The translations under genes and the position numbers were made by a program. A DNA stretch of 49,411 nt from DASUFZ01 sp035541475 (GTDB taxonomy: Bacteria > Myxococcota_A > UBA9160 > SMWR01). Under the pieces are notes generated by a model. The model was given only the letters and a program-made list of their open reading frames with translations. It had not been told where the DNA came from and did not search any database. Location: NCBI GenBank assembly GCA_035541475.1, contig DATKND010000008.1, positions 1 to 49,411 on the forward strand, given 5' to 3'. Below, one piece after another: positions 1 to 8,917 of the stretch; the stretch's first letter is position 1; the number at the start of each line of letters is the position of its first letter.

Positions 1-76
1 CCAGCAGCTTCGCGAGCGCGAGTCGATTCTGGCGTTTCGAGGTCTGGCCGGATCGGGTTCCTGAACCGAGCGTCAC
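1..76 (-). CDS. pyrE: Second orotate phosphoribosyltransferase copy, 5' end only (cut by window edge)
   Basis: Only the first ~25 codons lie in the window. Translation from a GTG at 76-74 gives an unrelated 15-residue lead (T-L-G-S-G-T-R-S-G...) and then N-R-L-A-L-A-K-L-L, which is the N-terminal stretch of the intact pyrE at 1323-1904. At the DNA level 1-30 is identical to 1856-1885. The GTG overlaps the stop codon of the upstream gene (GTGA at 76-73), the same coupling seen between the intact pyrE and its downstream neighbour. The visible part is too short to know whether this copy is complete or functional. The extra N-terminal residues differ from the M-D-K-N-Q-D-K start of the intact gene, so the 5' end was probably rebuilt at the duplication junction. 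Confidence 0.6.
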   Translation of the reverse strand, partial: MTLGSGTRSGQTSKRQNRLALAKLL

Positions 77-1326
77 CTCCCCCGCTCCGCCTCTCTCATC
101 CTCTCCAGCTCCGCCTTCCCAAACACCGCACTCACCGGCACGCCCGGCACCGCCGCCTGGATGTTCGCGATGTCGCCTTCCTCGCGATCGACGAGCGCCG
201 CGACCTCCACGATGCGGAGGCCTTCCTCCTTCACGCGCCCGATCGCCTTCGAGACGGAGCCACCGCTCCGCTCGCGAGGAGTGTTCTTCGTCTCCATCCG
301 CCACATCGCATCGCTCCGCACCTTCGCCATCAGCTCCTCGAGGCAGGCGTCGAGCACCTTCTCGACGAGCGAGAGGGACGGCCACACCCACGTGCGCTCG
401 GTGTGGGTGCATGCGTGGGCCGAACCAGCGAGAGGAGCCACGTCTCCCGGATTCCACAGCGAGAGCTGCAGCTCGATCTCTGCGATCACGTCCCAGTAGA
501 GCGGCGTGGTGTCGGTGTGGACCCAGAACTTCAGCACCTGGCCGCGGATCTCGGTGCCCGGGCCCCCTTCGGTCACCCGGTGGCCTGCGGCGCGAAGATC
601 ATCGGCCACGGCCTCCTGGAGAAACGCCGCTACGTCCCGCGAGAAGCGGACGTTCCCCATCGAGACGCCGAAGGCCGCGGTGCGCTCGCCGATGCGTCCG
701 CGCTCGGCGCGCGCATCGGTTAAGGGCGCGATGGAGAACTCACGCGGCGCCGCGGCAAGCGGAATCTCGACCTGGTGGCTGGCCCACGGCTCGAGATTCA
801 CGGTGAAACCCTCGCCCTTGCTGCGAGCCGCGAGGTCTCCCGCGATGTCGCCGGCGACCGCGTCGAAGATGCTCTTCCACGCGCCGATCGTGAAGGCGCC
901 GCCCGCGAGAACCCGCGCCTGGTGATCGACGCGAGCCGTCACGGCTCGCGTGTGCAGGTCCACGAGCTTGCCGTGTACACGTAGAAGCGTCGCGCCATAG
1001 CCAGGGAGCAGCCAACGCTTGAAGGCGTTACCGGGCTCGTAGTCGACGATCTCGAGGTCGAGCCGGTAGTCCTCTCCCTCGGCTCCCGCCGGCGCGAGGA
1101 TGCCTGCCTCACCGAGCGACTTCTCGAGCGCGTCGCGCAGCAGCGCGGCGGCATCGATGCCGCGGCTCGTGCCCGCCGCGTCGGTGACCTCCCCCACCTG
1201 GATCTTCGCGCTGGCACGGATCGGCAGGGTCTCGGAGACCGTCTGCGGCGGCCACGTGCACGCCGTACCGAGCGAAGCGAGCAGCGCCGCCGCGAGCGCC
1301 GGCGCACGGAGCCGCGCGCAGCTCAC
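73..1326 (-). CDS. DUF4410/YajG-like lipoprotein with a pyrE-derived C-terminal tail
   Basis: The start is taken as the GTG at 1326-1324, which overlaps the pyrE stop (GTGA) and is followed by a lipoprotein signal peptide: basic start, Ala/Leu core, lipobox L-G-T-A-C (Cys near residue 20). Residues ~25-150 resemble DUF4410-type proteins (I-Q-V-G-E-V..., then G-A-T-L-L-R-V-H-G-K-L-V-D). Residues ~200-330 resemble YajG-type lipoproteins (G-N-V-R-F-S-R-D-V-A-A-F-L...). Family names are from pattern memory and are not certain. From about residue 356 to the end (417 aa) the protein changes abruptly to K-A-I-G-R-V-K-E-E-G-L-R-I-V..., which is the last ~60 residues of PyrE. The open frame continues upstream through pyrE in another frame, but that part is a shadow. 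Probable role: outer-membrane-anchored periplasmic protein of unknown function. Confidence 0.75.
   Translation of the reverse strand: MSCARLRAPALAAALLASLGTACTWPPQTVSETLPIRASAKIQVGEVTDAAGTSRGIDAAALLRDALEKSLGEAGILAPAGAEGEDYRLDLEIVDYEPGNAFKRWLLPGYGATLLRVHGKLVDLHTRAVTARVDHQARVLAGGAFTIGAWKSIFDAVAGDIAGDLAARSKGEGFTVNLEPWASHQVEIPLAAAPREFSIAPLTDARAERGRIGERTAAFGVSMGNVRFSRDVAAFLQEAVADDLRAAGHRVTEGGPGTEIRGQVLKFWVHTDTTPLYWDVIAEIELQLSLWNPGDVAPLAGSAHACTHTERTWVWPSLSLVEKVLDACLEELMAKVRSDAMWRMETKNTPRERSGGSVSKAIGRVKEEGLRIVEVAALVDREEGDIANIQAAVPGVPVSAVFGKAELERMREAERGR
84..267. repeat. Duplicated 3' third of pyrE (partner copy at 1331-1514)
   Basis: This 184-base stretch aligns without gaps to 1331-1514, the 3' end of pyrE; by hand count about 19 positions differ (~90 % identity). 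Homology stops sharply at 267/1514, inside the codons for the PRPP-loop S-G-G-S. Most differences keep the reading frame and conserve the protein, so the copy has stayed in frame as the tail of the lipoprotein gene. Together with the pyrE start at 1-30 it marks a tandem duplication of pyrE into which the lipoprotein body has been placed. Confidence 0.9.
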
Positions 1327-1904
1327 CCGCGCTCCGCCTCCCTCATCCTCTCCAGCTCCGCCTTCCCGAACACCGCCCCCACCGGCACTCCCGGCACCGC
1401 CGCCTGGATGTTCGCGAGGCCGCCTTCCTCGCGATCCACCAGCGCCACCACCTGCACGATGCGGAGGCCTTCCTCCTTCACCCGCTCGATCGCCTTCAGC
1501 GCGGAGCCGCCGCTGGTGATGGTGTCCTCGAGGATTGCGACGGGGCTCTCGGCGCAGCCCTCGATCCACTTGCCCGTGCCGTGCTGCTTCTTCTCCTTGC
1601 GGACGGTGAACGCCTGGATCGGGCGTCCGTGCGAGAGCGAGCAATAGGCGATCGCGGAGGCGATCGGGTCGGCGCCCATCGTGAGGCCGCCGACACTCGC
1701 GGGGTTCGTGCCCGCGCGCCGGAACTCGGCCAGGAAGGCCTCGCCGATCAGCGGCATCGCCTCGGCGAAGCAGGTGGTGAGGCGGCAGTCGAAGTAGTAG
1801 CGGCTGCGCTTGCCCGACGAGAGCACGAAGTCGCCCGCGATGTACGACCGCTGCACCAGCAGCTTCGCGAGCGCGAGTCGATTCTTGTCCTGATTCTTGT
1901 CCAT
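1323..1904 (-). CDS. pyrE: Orotate phosphoribosyltransferase
   Basis: Transfers the phosphoribosyl group of PRPP to orotate, giving OMP in de novo pyrimidine synthesis. The 193-residue protein is slightly short of the usual ~210 and has the family marks: the substrate segment G-G-L-T-M-G-A-D-P-I near residue 70, the catalytic-loop stretch V-R-K-E-K-K-Q-H-G-T near 100, and the PRPP-binding loop I-L-E-D-T-I-T-S-G-G-S near 125. The ATG at 1904 has a purine-rich ribosome site (GGGAGAGGG) 4-12 bases upstream. The stop overlaps the GTG start of the lipoprotein gene. The 3' third is duplicated at 84-267 and the 5' end at 1-30. Confidence 0.93.
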   Translation of the reverse strand: MDKNQDKNRLALAKLLVQRSYIAGDFVLSSGKRSRYYFDCRLTTCFAEAMPLIGEAFLAEFRRAGTNPASVGGLTMGADPIASAIAYCSLSHGRPIQAFTVRKEKKQHGTGKWIEGCAESPVAILEDTITSGGSALKAIERVKEEGLRIVQVVALVDREEGGLANIQAAVPGVPVGAVFGKAELERMREAERG

Positions 1905-1916
1905 CCCTCTCCCTGA

Positions 1917-3095
1917 CTAATAGAGCGCGCCCGGCGTCGGCTTGCCGAGGAGCTGCTTCCCGTAGACCTCGCGGTGCGCGTCGAGATCGAAGACGCGGTG
2001 ACAGCTCGCGACGCTGACGTCGCGGAGCGCGCGCTGCAGCGCGTGCTGCGTGAAGTGCGCGCTCGCGCCGCTCGCCTCGGCGAGATCCTGCACGACCTCG
2101 CGCGCCTGCTGCACCGCGTGCGCGACCGTCGTGATCCAGCGCGAGCGCTGCAGATGGGTTGCGCGCTCGCGCACCGCCATCACCTCCGCCGCGACGTCGC
2201 GGAGCAGCAGCTCCGCCGCACGCGCCTCGACGTGCGCCTTCGCGAGCCGCATCTGCATGGCCGGCTTGTCACCCTGGTGCTGCAGCTCGGGCCCCGGACG
2301 CACGTGCGTCTTCAAGCGCTCCTCGAAGCCGCGGAGCAGCGCGCGCAGGTGGCCGACGAGCGGCATCGACGCCGCGAGCTCGAGGATCGGCAGCATCGGC
2401 GTGCGGTAGAGCGGCGACGCGTGCAGGCGCGAGCCCGGCGCGCGCCCTTCCACCATCTCGACGATCGAGACCGTGCGCTCCTCCGGAACGAACGCGTCGA
2501 CCACGATGTCGTTGCTGCCCGTGCCGATCATGCCCGACACGTACCAGGTGTCGTCGACCTTCACGTCCTCGATCGGCAAGGCGAAGAACAACAAGTCTTG
2601 CGGCGTCGGCGCCCTGCCCGCTTCGATGCCGAACGCGCCGACGATCACCCACGAGGCGTGCATCACGCCCGTGCCCCACTGCCAGCGTCCCGTGAGGCGG
2701 TAGCCGCCGTTCTCGCGCTGACCCGAGCCGGTCGGCGCGATCACGCCGGGCGCCAGGATGTGACTCTTCCCTCTGTAGAGCGCGCGCTGGAAGCGCTCCG
2801 GGAACTGGCAGAGCATCCAGTTGTGCTCGATGCAGAAGCAGGCCACCCACGCGAGCGACATGTCCGCCTCGCCGAGGGTCAGCCCTATCTCTAGAAAGGC
2901 GTCGAGATCGAGCTCCATGCCGCCGTAGCCGCGCGGCACCATCATGCGGAAGACGCCGGAGTCCTCGAGCACGCGGATCGCGGCGTCGGTCGGGCGCCGC
3001 AGCCGCTCGGACTCCGCGGCCTCGGCGGCGAGATCGGGCACGAGCGCCCGGATGCGCTCGAGGAGCTCCTGTCCTTCAGGCGGTAGATGGCGCAT
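1917..3095 (-). CDS. Acyl-CoA dehydrogenase-fold flavin monooxygenase (HsaA/DszC type)
   Basis: 392 residues with the acyl-CoA dehydrogenase fold. The segments G-R-W-Q-W-G-T-G-V-M-H-A-S-W (near 140), D-T-W-Y-V-S-G-M-I-G-T-G-S-N-D (near 190) and the C-terminal A-S-G-A-S-A-H-F...L-Q-R-A-L-R-D-V are those of group D flavin-dependent monooxygenases (HsaA, DszC, the large component of p-hydroxyphenylacetate hydroxylase) rather than of true acyl-CoA dehydrogenases. Such enzymes use reduced FMN/FAD from a separate reductase to hydroxylate aromatic or steroid-derived substrates. No reductase is present nearby. The gene stands upstream of pyrE on the same strand with a 12-base gap and diverges from the efflux operon. 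Substrate unknown; the P450 8 kb away also suggests sterol or aromatic chemistry, but that is inference. Confidence 0.8.
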   Translation of the reverse strand: MRHLPPEGQELLERIRALVPDLAAEAAESERLRRPTDAAIRVLEDSGVFRMMVPRGYGGMELDLDAFLEIGLTLGEADMSLAWVACFCIEHNWMLCQFPERFQRALYRGKSHILAPGVIAPTGSGQRENGGYRLTGRWQWGTGVMHASWVIVGAFGIEAGRAPTPQDLLFFALPIEDVKVDDTWYVSGMIGTGSNDIVVDAFVPEERTVSIVEMVEGRAPGSRLHASPLYRTPMLPILELAASMPLVGHLRALLRGFEERLKTHVRPGPELQHQGDKPAMQMRLAKAHVEARAAELLLRDVAAEVMAVRERATHLQRSRWITTVAHAVQQAREVVQDLAEASGASAHFTQHALQRALRDVSVASCHRVFDLDAHREVYGKQLLGKPTPGALY

Positions 3096-3276
3096 CGGTC
3101 ATCGCCCTTCCGAGGAGAACGCAGCATAGTCCGACCGCCCGGGATCCGTGGGCCGACGCCGGCTTACGACGCCTTCCGTCTCGGCTCCAGGCCTTCCGAA
3201 TGTCGGAACCTCCGCCGCGATGCCAGCGTCTGAAGCGCGCTGGGGGGCTGAGCGGGACGTCCCACGAAAACTTTGC

Positions 3277-4617
3277 ATGAAAGCTCTCGTCGTCGTGGTC
3301 CATGCCGTGGCGTGCGGAACTCTCCTGCTTGCTTCCCCGGGCCGAGCCGGCGCGGATGAACAAGCTGTCACTTCCGCAGCCATCCCGTCGCCGCTCTCGA
3401 TGGCGGATGCTCTCCGTCTGTTCCGGGAGCGGGGCTTCGATCTGCTGCTCGCGGACTCGGAAGTCGCGGCCGCCCGAGGCGACCTGAAAATCGCCCGGGC
3501 CTTCCAGAACCCGCTCGTCGGCGGCGGCGGCGGCTATACCTGGGATTACAACCCTGGTAAGTGTGAGTCGGGCGACTGCTCGCGCCATCCCTGGAATGCC
3601 AATCTCTCGGACCAGGGTCTGCTCTTCGACCTCCTGATCGGCAAGCGCCGCTTGAAGGTCGACGTCGCGCAGTCGGCCCTGGAGGCCGCGCGCCTGTCAC
3701 GCGCCGACGCAAACCGGGTACTCACCGCCATGCTGAAGCAGCAGTACGTGCAGACCGTGCTCGCGCGCTCGACGCTCGGCTTCGCGAAGGACGCGCGGGA
3801 CTCGTCCGCGAAGACCGCCGATCTCATCAACGTGCGCTTCCACGCGGGCGACGTCTCGGAGGCCGACCTCGCGCGGGCCGAGACCAGCCGGCTCGAGGTC
3901 GAGCAGCAGGTGGACGTGGCCACCGAGGCGCTCGCGTCGGCGAAGGCGTCGCTCGCCTTCCTGCTCGGCTCGCGCGACGCGGTGCCGGACTTCGAGCTCG
4001 TGCCCGATCTGCCGCCGACCGTGCAGCCGGCCGCGCTCGCGGCGGCGAATCCCGCGTCGCTGCTCGAGCAGGCGCGCCAGCATCGCCCCGATCTCGCCGC
4101 GTCGCGCGCCAGCATGGCGAGCGCCGAGGCCGCACTCGCGCTCGCGCAGCGCGAGCGCATTCCCGACATCGCGGTCACCGGCGGTTACACGCAGGAAGGA
4201 CACGGCCAGGAGGCGATCCAGCCGCCGACGGCGACCTTCGGGCTCTCGCTGCCGCTCCCGCTCTTCTACCAGAACGGCGGCGAGATCGAGAAGGCGGAGG
4301 CCGCCCTCCACGCGCAGGAGATCCTCGGGCGGCGGCTCGACGCGCAGGTCGCGAGCGACGTCGCGAGCGCGTGGGCCGCCTGGCAGTCGGCGTCGTCGCG
4401 CGTCTCGCGCATGCAGTCGGGTCTGCTCGAGCGCGCGACCCGCGCGAGGGATCTCGTCGAATACCAGTACCGGCGAGGCGCCGCCTCGCTGCTCGAGGTG
4501 CTCGACGCGCAGCGCACGTTCGTGTCGACCAACGCAGAGTACTACCAGAGCCTCGGCGATTACTGGGATGCGCTCTACCAGCTCGAAGAGGCCACCGGTG
4601 TGGAGCTCGGATCATGA
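3277..4617 (+). CDS. czcC: TolC-family outer-membrane efflux channel (CzcC type)
   Basis: 446 residues from the ATG at 3277, chosen because a clean Sec signal peptide starts there (M-K-A-L-V-V-V-V...A-S-P-G-R-A-G-A-D); the frame is open 43 codons further upstream. The mature protein is rich in long Ala/Leu/Arg/Glu helices and has the two OEP repeats typical of TolC-like channels, with D-L-A-A-S-R-A in the second half and E-Y-Q-Y-R-R-G-A-A-S-L-L-E-V-L-D near the C terminus. It would form the trimeric outer-membrane duct of the RND complex encoded by the next two genes, with which it overlaps (ATGA at 4614-4617). A short Gly run and a segment with two Cys (C-E-S-G-D-C) near residue 100 are unusual and could be a metal contact; this is only a guess. 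Confidence 0.88.
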   Translation: MKALVVVVHAVACGTLLLASPGRAGADEQAVTSAAIPSPLSMADALRLFRERGFDLLLADSEVAAARGDLKIARAFQNPLVGGGGGYTWDYNPGKCESGDCSRHPWNANLSDQGLLFDLLIGKRRLKVDVAQSALEAARLSRADANRVLTAMLKQQYVQTVLARSTLGFAKDARDSSAKTADLINVRFHAGDVSEADLARAETSRLEVEQQVDVATEALASAKASLAFLLGSRDAVPDFELVPDLPPTVQPAALAAANPASLLEQARQHRPDLAASRASMASAEAALALAQRERIPDIAVTGGYTQEGHGQEAIQPPTATFGLSLPLPLFYQNGGEIEKAEAALHAQEILGRRLDAQVASDVASAWAAWQSASSRVSRMQSGLLERATRARDLVEYQYRRGAASLLEVLDAQRTFVSTNAEYYQSLGDYWDALYQLEEATGVELGS

Positions 4618-5762
4618 ACCCCCGTATCGCGATCTTCCTGCTGATCTTGTTTGCCCTGTGCGGCGTCGCCTGCCGCGGGACGCCACCTGCCGCCGAGGCG
4701 GAGCCGAAGGTCGAGGGCGCACAGCTCACGCTTCCGCCGGAGAGCCCGCAGCTCGCCTCGCTCCAGATCGACCCGCCGCGCGAGGCGCGCGCGGGCTCGC
4801 TGCGCCTGAACGGCCGGCTCGCCTGGGACGAGACAGCGACGGTGCGCGTCTACTCGCCGTTCGCCGGCCGCGTGACCGAGGTAGTGGTCGAGCCGGGCGC
4901 GCGGGTCTCGCGCGGCGACATCCTCGCGCGCATCGCGTCGTCGGATTTCGGCCAGGCCGAGGCCGACGCGCGCAAGGCCGACAGCGAGCTGCGTCTGGCC
5001 GAGCGCACGCTCGTGCGCGTGCGCGATCTCTACGAGCACGGTGCGGCCGCGCAGAAGGACCTCGAGACGGCCGAGGACGATCAGGTGCGCGCGCGCTCCG
5101 AGAGCGAGCGGGCGCGGTCGCGGCTCGCGGCCTACGGCGCCGACGCGCGCTCCGTCGATGGCAGCTTCGCCCTGCGCGCGCCGATCGACGGCATCGTCGT
5201 CGAGCGCGCCACGAGCCGCGGTCAGGAAATCCGCAACGACCAGATGCTCGCCGGCACGCCGCAGCTCGCGGCGCCGCTCTTCACGATCACGGATCCGGAA
5301 CGCCTGTGGGTCGTGGTCGACGTCTCGGAGCACGACGCGCCGAACCTTCATCCGGGCGATCCGCTGCGCGTGCGGCTCCACGCCGACCCCGGCGAAATGG
5401 TGCCCGGCCGCATCGAGGTCGTCAGCGACTTCTTCGACTCGGCCACGCGCATGCTGAAGGTGCGCGGCTCGCTCGCCAACACCGATCGCCGGCTGCGCGC
5501 CGAGATGCTCGTCACCGTCGAGCTCGACGTGCCGGACCAGGCCCCGGTCGCCGAGGTCCCGAGCAGCGCCGTGCTGCTCGAGGGCGAGAAGCACTACGTC
5601 TACGTGCAGAACGCGCCCGGCACCTTCGAGCGGCGCGAGGTCGCGATCGGCGCCGAGCGCGACGGCTGGATGCCCGTCGCGAGCGGAGTCGACTCGGGAC
5701 ACGGCGTCGTGACGCGCGGCGCGCTGCTGCTGGAGCAGATCTACAAGGACGCGGGCTCCTAG
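4614..5762 (+). CDS. czcB: RND efflux periplasmic adaptor lipoprotein (CzcB type)
   Basis: 382 residues. The start overlaps the czcC stop (ATGA). A short hydrophobic leader ends in L-C-G-V-A-C, so Cys20 is a likely lipidation site. Next come a biotinyl-lipoyl half motif (S-P-F-A-G-R-V-T-E-V-V-V-E-P-G, ~85), a coiled-coil hairpin of alternating Arg/Glu/Ala (residues ~120-170), the second lipoyl half (L-R-A-P-I-D-G-I-V-V), a beta-barrel region and a membrane-proximal domain (S-S-A-V-L-L-E-G). This is the order expected for HlyD-type adaptors of heavy-metal RND pumps. The His-rich N-terminal extension of classical CzcB is missing, so the metal cannot be read from the sequence. Confidence 0.88.
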   Translation: MNPRIAIFLLILFALCGVACRGTPPAAEAEPKVEGAQLTLPPESPQLASLQIDPPREARAGSLRLNGRLAWDETATVRVYSPFAGRVTEVVVEPGARVSRGDILARIASSDFGQAEADARKADSELRLAERTLVRVRDLYEHGAAAQKDLETAEDDQVRARSESERARSRLAAYGADARSVDGSFALRAPIDGIVVERATSRGQEIRNDQMLAGTPQLAAPLFTITDPERLWVVVDVSEHDAPNLHPGDPLRVRLHADPGEMVPGRIEVVSDFFDSATRMLKVRGSLANTDRRLRAEMLVTVELDVPDQAPVAEVPSSAVLLEGEKHYVYVQNAPGTFERREVAIGAERDGWMPVASGVDSGHGVVTRGALLLEQIYKDAGS

Positions 5763-5770
5763 AGGCGCGG

Positions 5771-8700
5771 ATGATCACCGGCATCGTTCGCTTCGCGCTG
5801 CGCCAGCCGCTCTTCGTGGTGCTGATGGTGGTGCTGTTCATCGGCGCCGGCCTGTGGGCGTTCTCGGCGCTGCCGATCGAGGCCTTCCCCGACGTCTCGG
5901 ACGTGCAGGTCCAGGTGATCACGCTCTTCCCGGGGCGTGCGCCCGAGGAGGTCGAGAAGCAGGTCACGATCCCGCTCGAGATCGCGCTCGCGGGCGTGCC
6001 GCACTCGGTGCGCCTCTTCTCGCACACGCAGTTCGGGCTCTCGTTCATCGTCCTGACCTTCGACGACAAGGTCGACGACTACTTCGCAAGGCAGCGCGTG
6101 CAGGAGCGGATCCCGCTCGCGGACCTGCCGGAGAACGTCGAGCCGGCGCTCGCGCCGCTCGCGACGCCGATCGGCGAGCTCTACCGCTATCGCCTGAAGG
6201 CCGACGGTCTCGACTCGCGCGAGCTGCGCACGCTCGAGGACTGGGTGGTCGAGCGCTATCTCCGCCAGGCCGACGGCGTCGCCGACGTGGTCACACAGGG
6301 CGGTTTCATCAAGCAGTACGAGGTGCACCCGGACATGGGTCGCCTCAAGGGCTACGGGCTCACGCTCGAGAAGCTCTTCGCGGCGCTCCAGCGCGGCAAC
6401 TCGAACGCCGGCGGCTCCTACGTCGATCGCGGCGAGCAGCAGTTCCTGATCCGCGGCATCGGCCTGCTGCGCTCGGCCGCCGACATCGAGCGGATCGTGG
6501 TCGACGCGCACGGCGGCACCCCGATCATGGTGCGCGACGTCGCCGAGGTCGCGGTCGGCGCGGTGCCGCGCCAGGGCATGATGGGCCAGGACGACGAAGA
6601 CGACATCGTGAACGGCATCGTGCTGATGCGAAAGGGCGAGAACCCGTCCGCGGTGCTGGCCTCGGTGAAGGAGCGCATCGACACGCTCAACCATTCGATC
6701 CTGCCGAAGGGCGTGCAGATCGTTCCCTACTACGACCGCACCTGGCTGATCCACACCACGCTCGAAACCGTGTTCCACAACCTGGCGATGGGCGCGATGC
6801 TGGTGACGCTCGTGCTCTTCGTGTTCCTCGGGAATCTCCGCGCGGCCGCGATCGTCGCGGCCGTGATCCCGCTCGCGCTGCTCTCGACCTTCCTCGGTCT
6901 CACCATCCGCGGCATTCCGGCGAACCTGCTGTCCCTCGGCGCGATGGACTTCGGGATCATCGTCGACGGGGCGGTGATCGTGGTCGAGAACATCTTCCGG
7001 CGCCTGTCGGAGCGGACCGGCCCGGAGGATCCCGAGTCGCTGCGCGACCTCGTGATGGCGGCCGCGGCGGAGGTCGGCCGCCCGACCTTCTTCTCGATGC
7101 TGATCATCATCGCGGCGCACCTGCCGATCTTCACGTTGCAGCGCCACGAGGGGCGCATCTTCGCGCCGATGGCGTGGACGGTGACGAGCGCGCTGGTCGG
7201 ATCGCTGATCTTCTCGCTGACGCTCGTCCCTCTCCTGTGTTACTGGCTGCTGCCCGGCACCGGCCATCACGAGGAGAACGCCGTCGTGCGCGCGTGCAAG
7301 CGCGCGTACCTGCCGGCGCTCCACTGGGCCGTCGCGCACCGCGCCGTCGTGATCGGCGCGGCGCTCGCGACCTTCGCGGCGAGCCTCGCGCTGCTGCCGG
7401 CGCTCGGCAGCGAGTTCCTGCCCGAGCTGAACGAGGGCTCGATCTGGGTCAACGCGAGCTTGCCGCCCGGCATCTCGATCGCCGGCGCGACGCAGTACTC
7501 GCGCCAGCTGCGCGACATCCTGCACAAGACGCCGGAGGTGCGCACCGTCATCTCGAAGACCGGACGGCCCGAGGACGGCACCGACCCGAAGCCGCTCAAC
7601 ATGATCGAGGCCTACGTCGACCTGAAGCCCGAGAACGAGTGGAGAAAGGGCTTCACCAAGGAGAAGCTGCTCGACGAGATGGACCACAACCTCGATGCGC
7701 TGCCCGGCGTCGACACCAGCTTCTCGCAGCCGATCCGCGACAACGTGCTCGAGAGCATCTCGCAGATCGACGGCCAGGTCGTGATCAAGGTCTTCGGCGG
7801 CGACGTCGCGCAGCTCGCGCACAACAGCGACGCGATCCTGCACGCGATTCGCGGAGTCCGCGGCGTCTCGCGCGCGTTCGTCGACCGCGCGGGCCAGGTC
7901 CCGCAGAGCCTGATCGAGATCGACCGCGAGCGCGCGGCCCGCTACGGCCTCGACATCCAGGACGTGCAGGACGTGATCGAGACCGCGCTCGCCGGCAAGA
8001 CGGCGACACAGCTCTGGGAGGGCGAGAAGCACTTCGGCGTCGCGCTGCGGCTGCGGGAGGACGAGCGTGGGCTCGGGCGCCTGAAGGACGTGCTCGTCGA
8101 CACGCCGGACGGATCACACGTGCCGCTGATCGAGCTCGCGACCTTCCGAGAGGTCGACGGCGCGATGAATCTCTCGCGCGAGAACGGGACCAGCGTCAAG
8201 GCGATCGGCGTCTTCATCCGCGGCCGCGACATGGGCAGCACGGTCGCCGAGATGCAGTCGAAGGTGCGCCAGCTCGATCTCGGGCAAGGCACGCTCGTCA
8301 CCTGGAGCGGCGAGTTCGAGAACCAGGAGCGCGCGATGCGGCGCCTCGAGATCATCGTGCCGATCAGCGTGTTCCTGATCTTCATCCTGCTCTTCAACGC
8401 CTTCCGCTCGGTGCGGAGCGCGCTGCTGATTCTGGTCAACGTGCCGCTCGCGGTGGTCGGAGGCATCGTCGCGCTCTTCGTCACGCGCATCCCGCTCTCC
8501 GTCTCCGCCGCGATCGGCTTCATCGCGCTCTTCGGTCAGGCGGTGCTGAACGGCGTCGTGATGGTGAGCCGCTTCAACGACGAGCGCGCCGCCGGAAAGC
8601 CGCCGATCGAGGCGGTGCTCTCGGGCGCGTCCGTGCGGCTTCGCACCGTGCTGATGACGGCGCTGCTCGCGATGCTCGGCCTGCTGCCGATGGCGCTCTC

Positions 8701-8884
8701 GCACGGGATCGGCAGCGAGACGCAGCGCCCGCTCGCGGTGGTCATCATCGGCGGCCTGATCTCCGCCACGGTGCTGACCCTGATCGTGCTGCCCGTGCTC
8801 TATCTGGTCCTCGCGCGGGCTCCGGTGGGCGAGGAGTCGAGGGAGCCCGCGTCGGCGGACGGGGTGGTTTTACACAAGCCTTGA
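5771..8884 (+). CDS. czcA: Heavy-metal RND efflux pump (CzcA/CusA type)
   Basis: 1037 residues, the usual size for HME-RND transporters. The ATG at 5771 follows czcB by 8 bases. Two repeats of a transmembrane helix, a large periplasmic loop and a six-helix bundle are visible. TM4 carries D-F-G-I-I-V-D-G-A-V-I-V-V-E-N, with Asp, Asp and Glu spaced as in the proton relay of CzcA (D402, D408, E415 in the Cupriavidus protein), so it is a divalent-metal or Cu/Ag exporter rather than a drug pump. Early motifs A-F-P-D-V-S-D-V-Q-V-Q-V and P-G-R-A-P-E-E-V-E agree. Proton-driven export from periplasm or cytoplasm through CzcB and CzcC. An unusually long overlapping open frame runs from 4568, but that is the same frame left open by GC bias. 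Confidence 0.93.
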   Translation: MITGIVRFALRQPLFVVLMVVLFIGAGLWAFSALPIEAFPDVSDVQVQVITLFPGRAPEEVEKQVTIPLEIALAGVPHSVRLFSHTQFGLSFIVLTFDDKVDDYFARQRVQERIPLADLPENVEPALAPLATPIGELYRYRLKADGLDSRELRTLEDWVVERYLRQADGVADVVTQGGFIKQYEVHPDMGRLKGYGLTLEKLFAALQRGNSNAGGSYVDRGEQQFLIRGIGLLRSAADIERIVVDAHGGTPIMVRDVAEVAVGAVPRQGMMGQDDEDDIVNGIVLMRKGENPSAVLASVKERIDTLNHSILPKGVQIVPYYDRTWLIHTTLETVFHNLAMGAMLVTLVLFVFLGNLRAAAIVAAVIPLALLSTFLGLTIRGIPANLLSLGAMDFGIIVDGAVIVVENIFRRLSERTGPEDPESLRDLVMAAAAEVGRPTFFSMLIIIAAHLPIFTLQRHEGRIFAPMAWTVTSALVGSLIFSLTLVPLLCYWLLPGTGHHEENAVVRACKRAYLPALHWAVAHRAVVIGAALATFAASLALLPALGSEFLPELNEGSIWVNASLPPGISIAGATQYSRQLRDILHKTPEVRTVISKTGRPEDGTDPKPLNMIEAYVDLKPENEWRKGFTKEKLLDEMDHNLDALPGVDTSFSQPIRDNVLESISQIDGQVVIKVFGGDVAQLAHNSDAILHAIRGVRGVSRAFVDRAGQVPQSLIEIDRERAARYGLDIQDVQDVIETALAGKTATQLWEGEKHFGVALRLREDERGLGRLKDVLVDTPDGSHVPLIELATFREVDGAMNLSRENGTSVKAIGVFIRGRDMGSTVAEMQSKVRQLDLGQGTLVTWSGEFENQERAMRRLEIIVPISVFLIFILLFNAFRSVRSALLILVNVPLAVVGGIVALFVTRIPLSVSAAIGFIALFGQAVLNGVVMVSRFNDERAAGKPPIEAVLSGASVRLRTVLMTALLAMLGLLPMALSHGIGSETQRPLAVVIIGGLISATVLTLIVLPVLYLVLARAPVGEESREPASADGVVLHKP

Positions 8885-8887
8885 CTT

Positions 8888-8905
8888 TGTAACGCGCCTG
8901 ATACA
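8888..8905. promoter_or_regulatory. Imperfect palindrome, candidate TetR operator
   Basis: TGTAAC-GCGCCT-GATACA: the half sites TGTAAC and TGTATC (reverse of GATACA) differ at one base around a 6-base spacer. It lies between the czcA stop and the GTG of the TetR gene, an AT-richer patch in very GC-rich surroundings. A TTGACT at 8881-8886 and TACACT at 8902-8907 could be promoter hexamers, but their 15-base spacing is short. Autoregulation by the adjacent TetR protein is inferred from position only. Confidence 0.45.
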
Positions 8906-8917
8906 CTCAGGCTCGTC

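Noticed and set aside
4568..5770. Long open frame ahead of czcA, making a 1438-residue protein
   Set aside because: Its N-terminal 400 residues are Arg/Ala-rich and lie over czcB in another frame; homology starts at the ATG at 5771.
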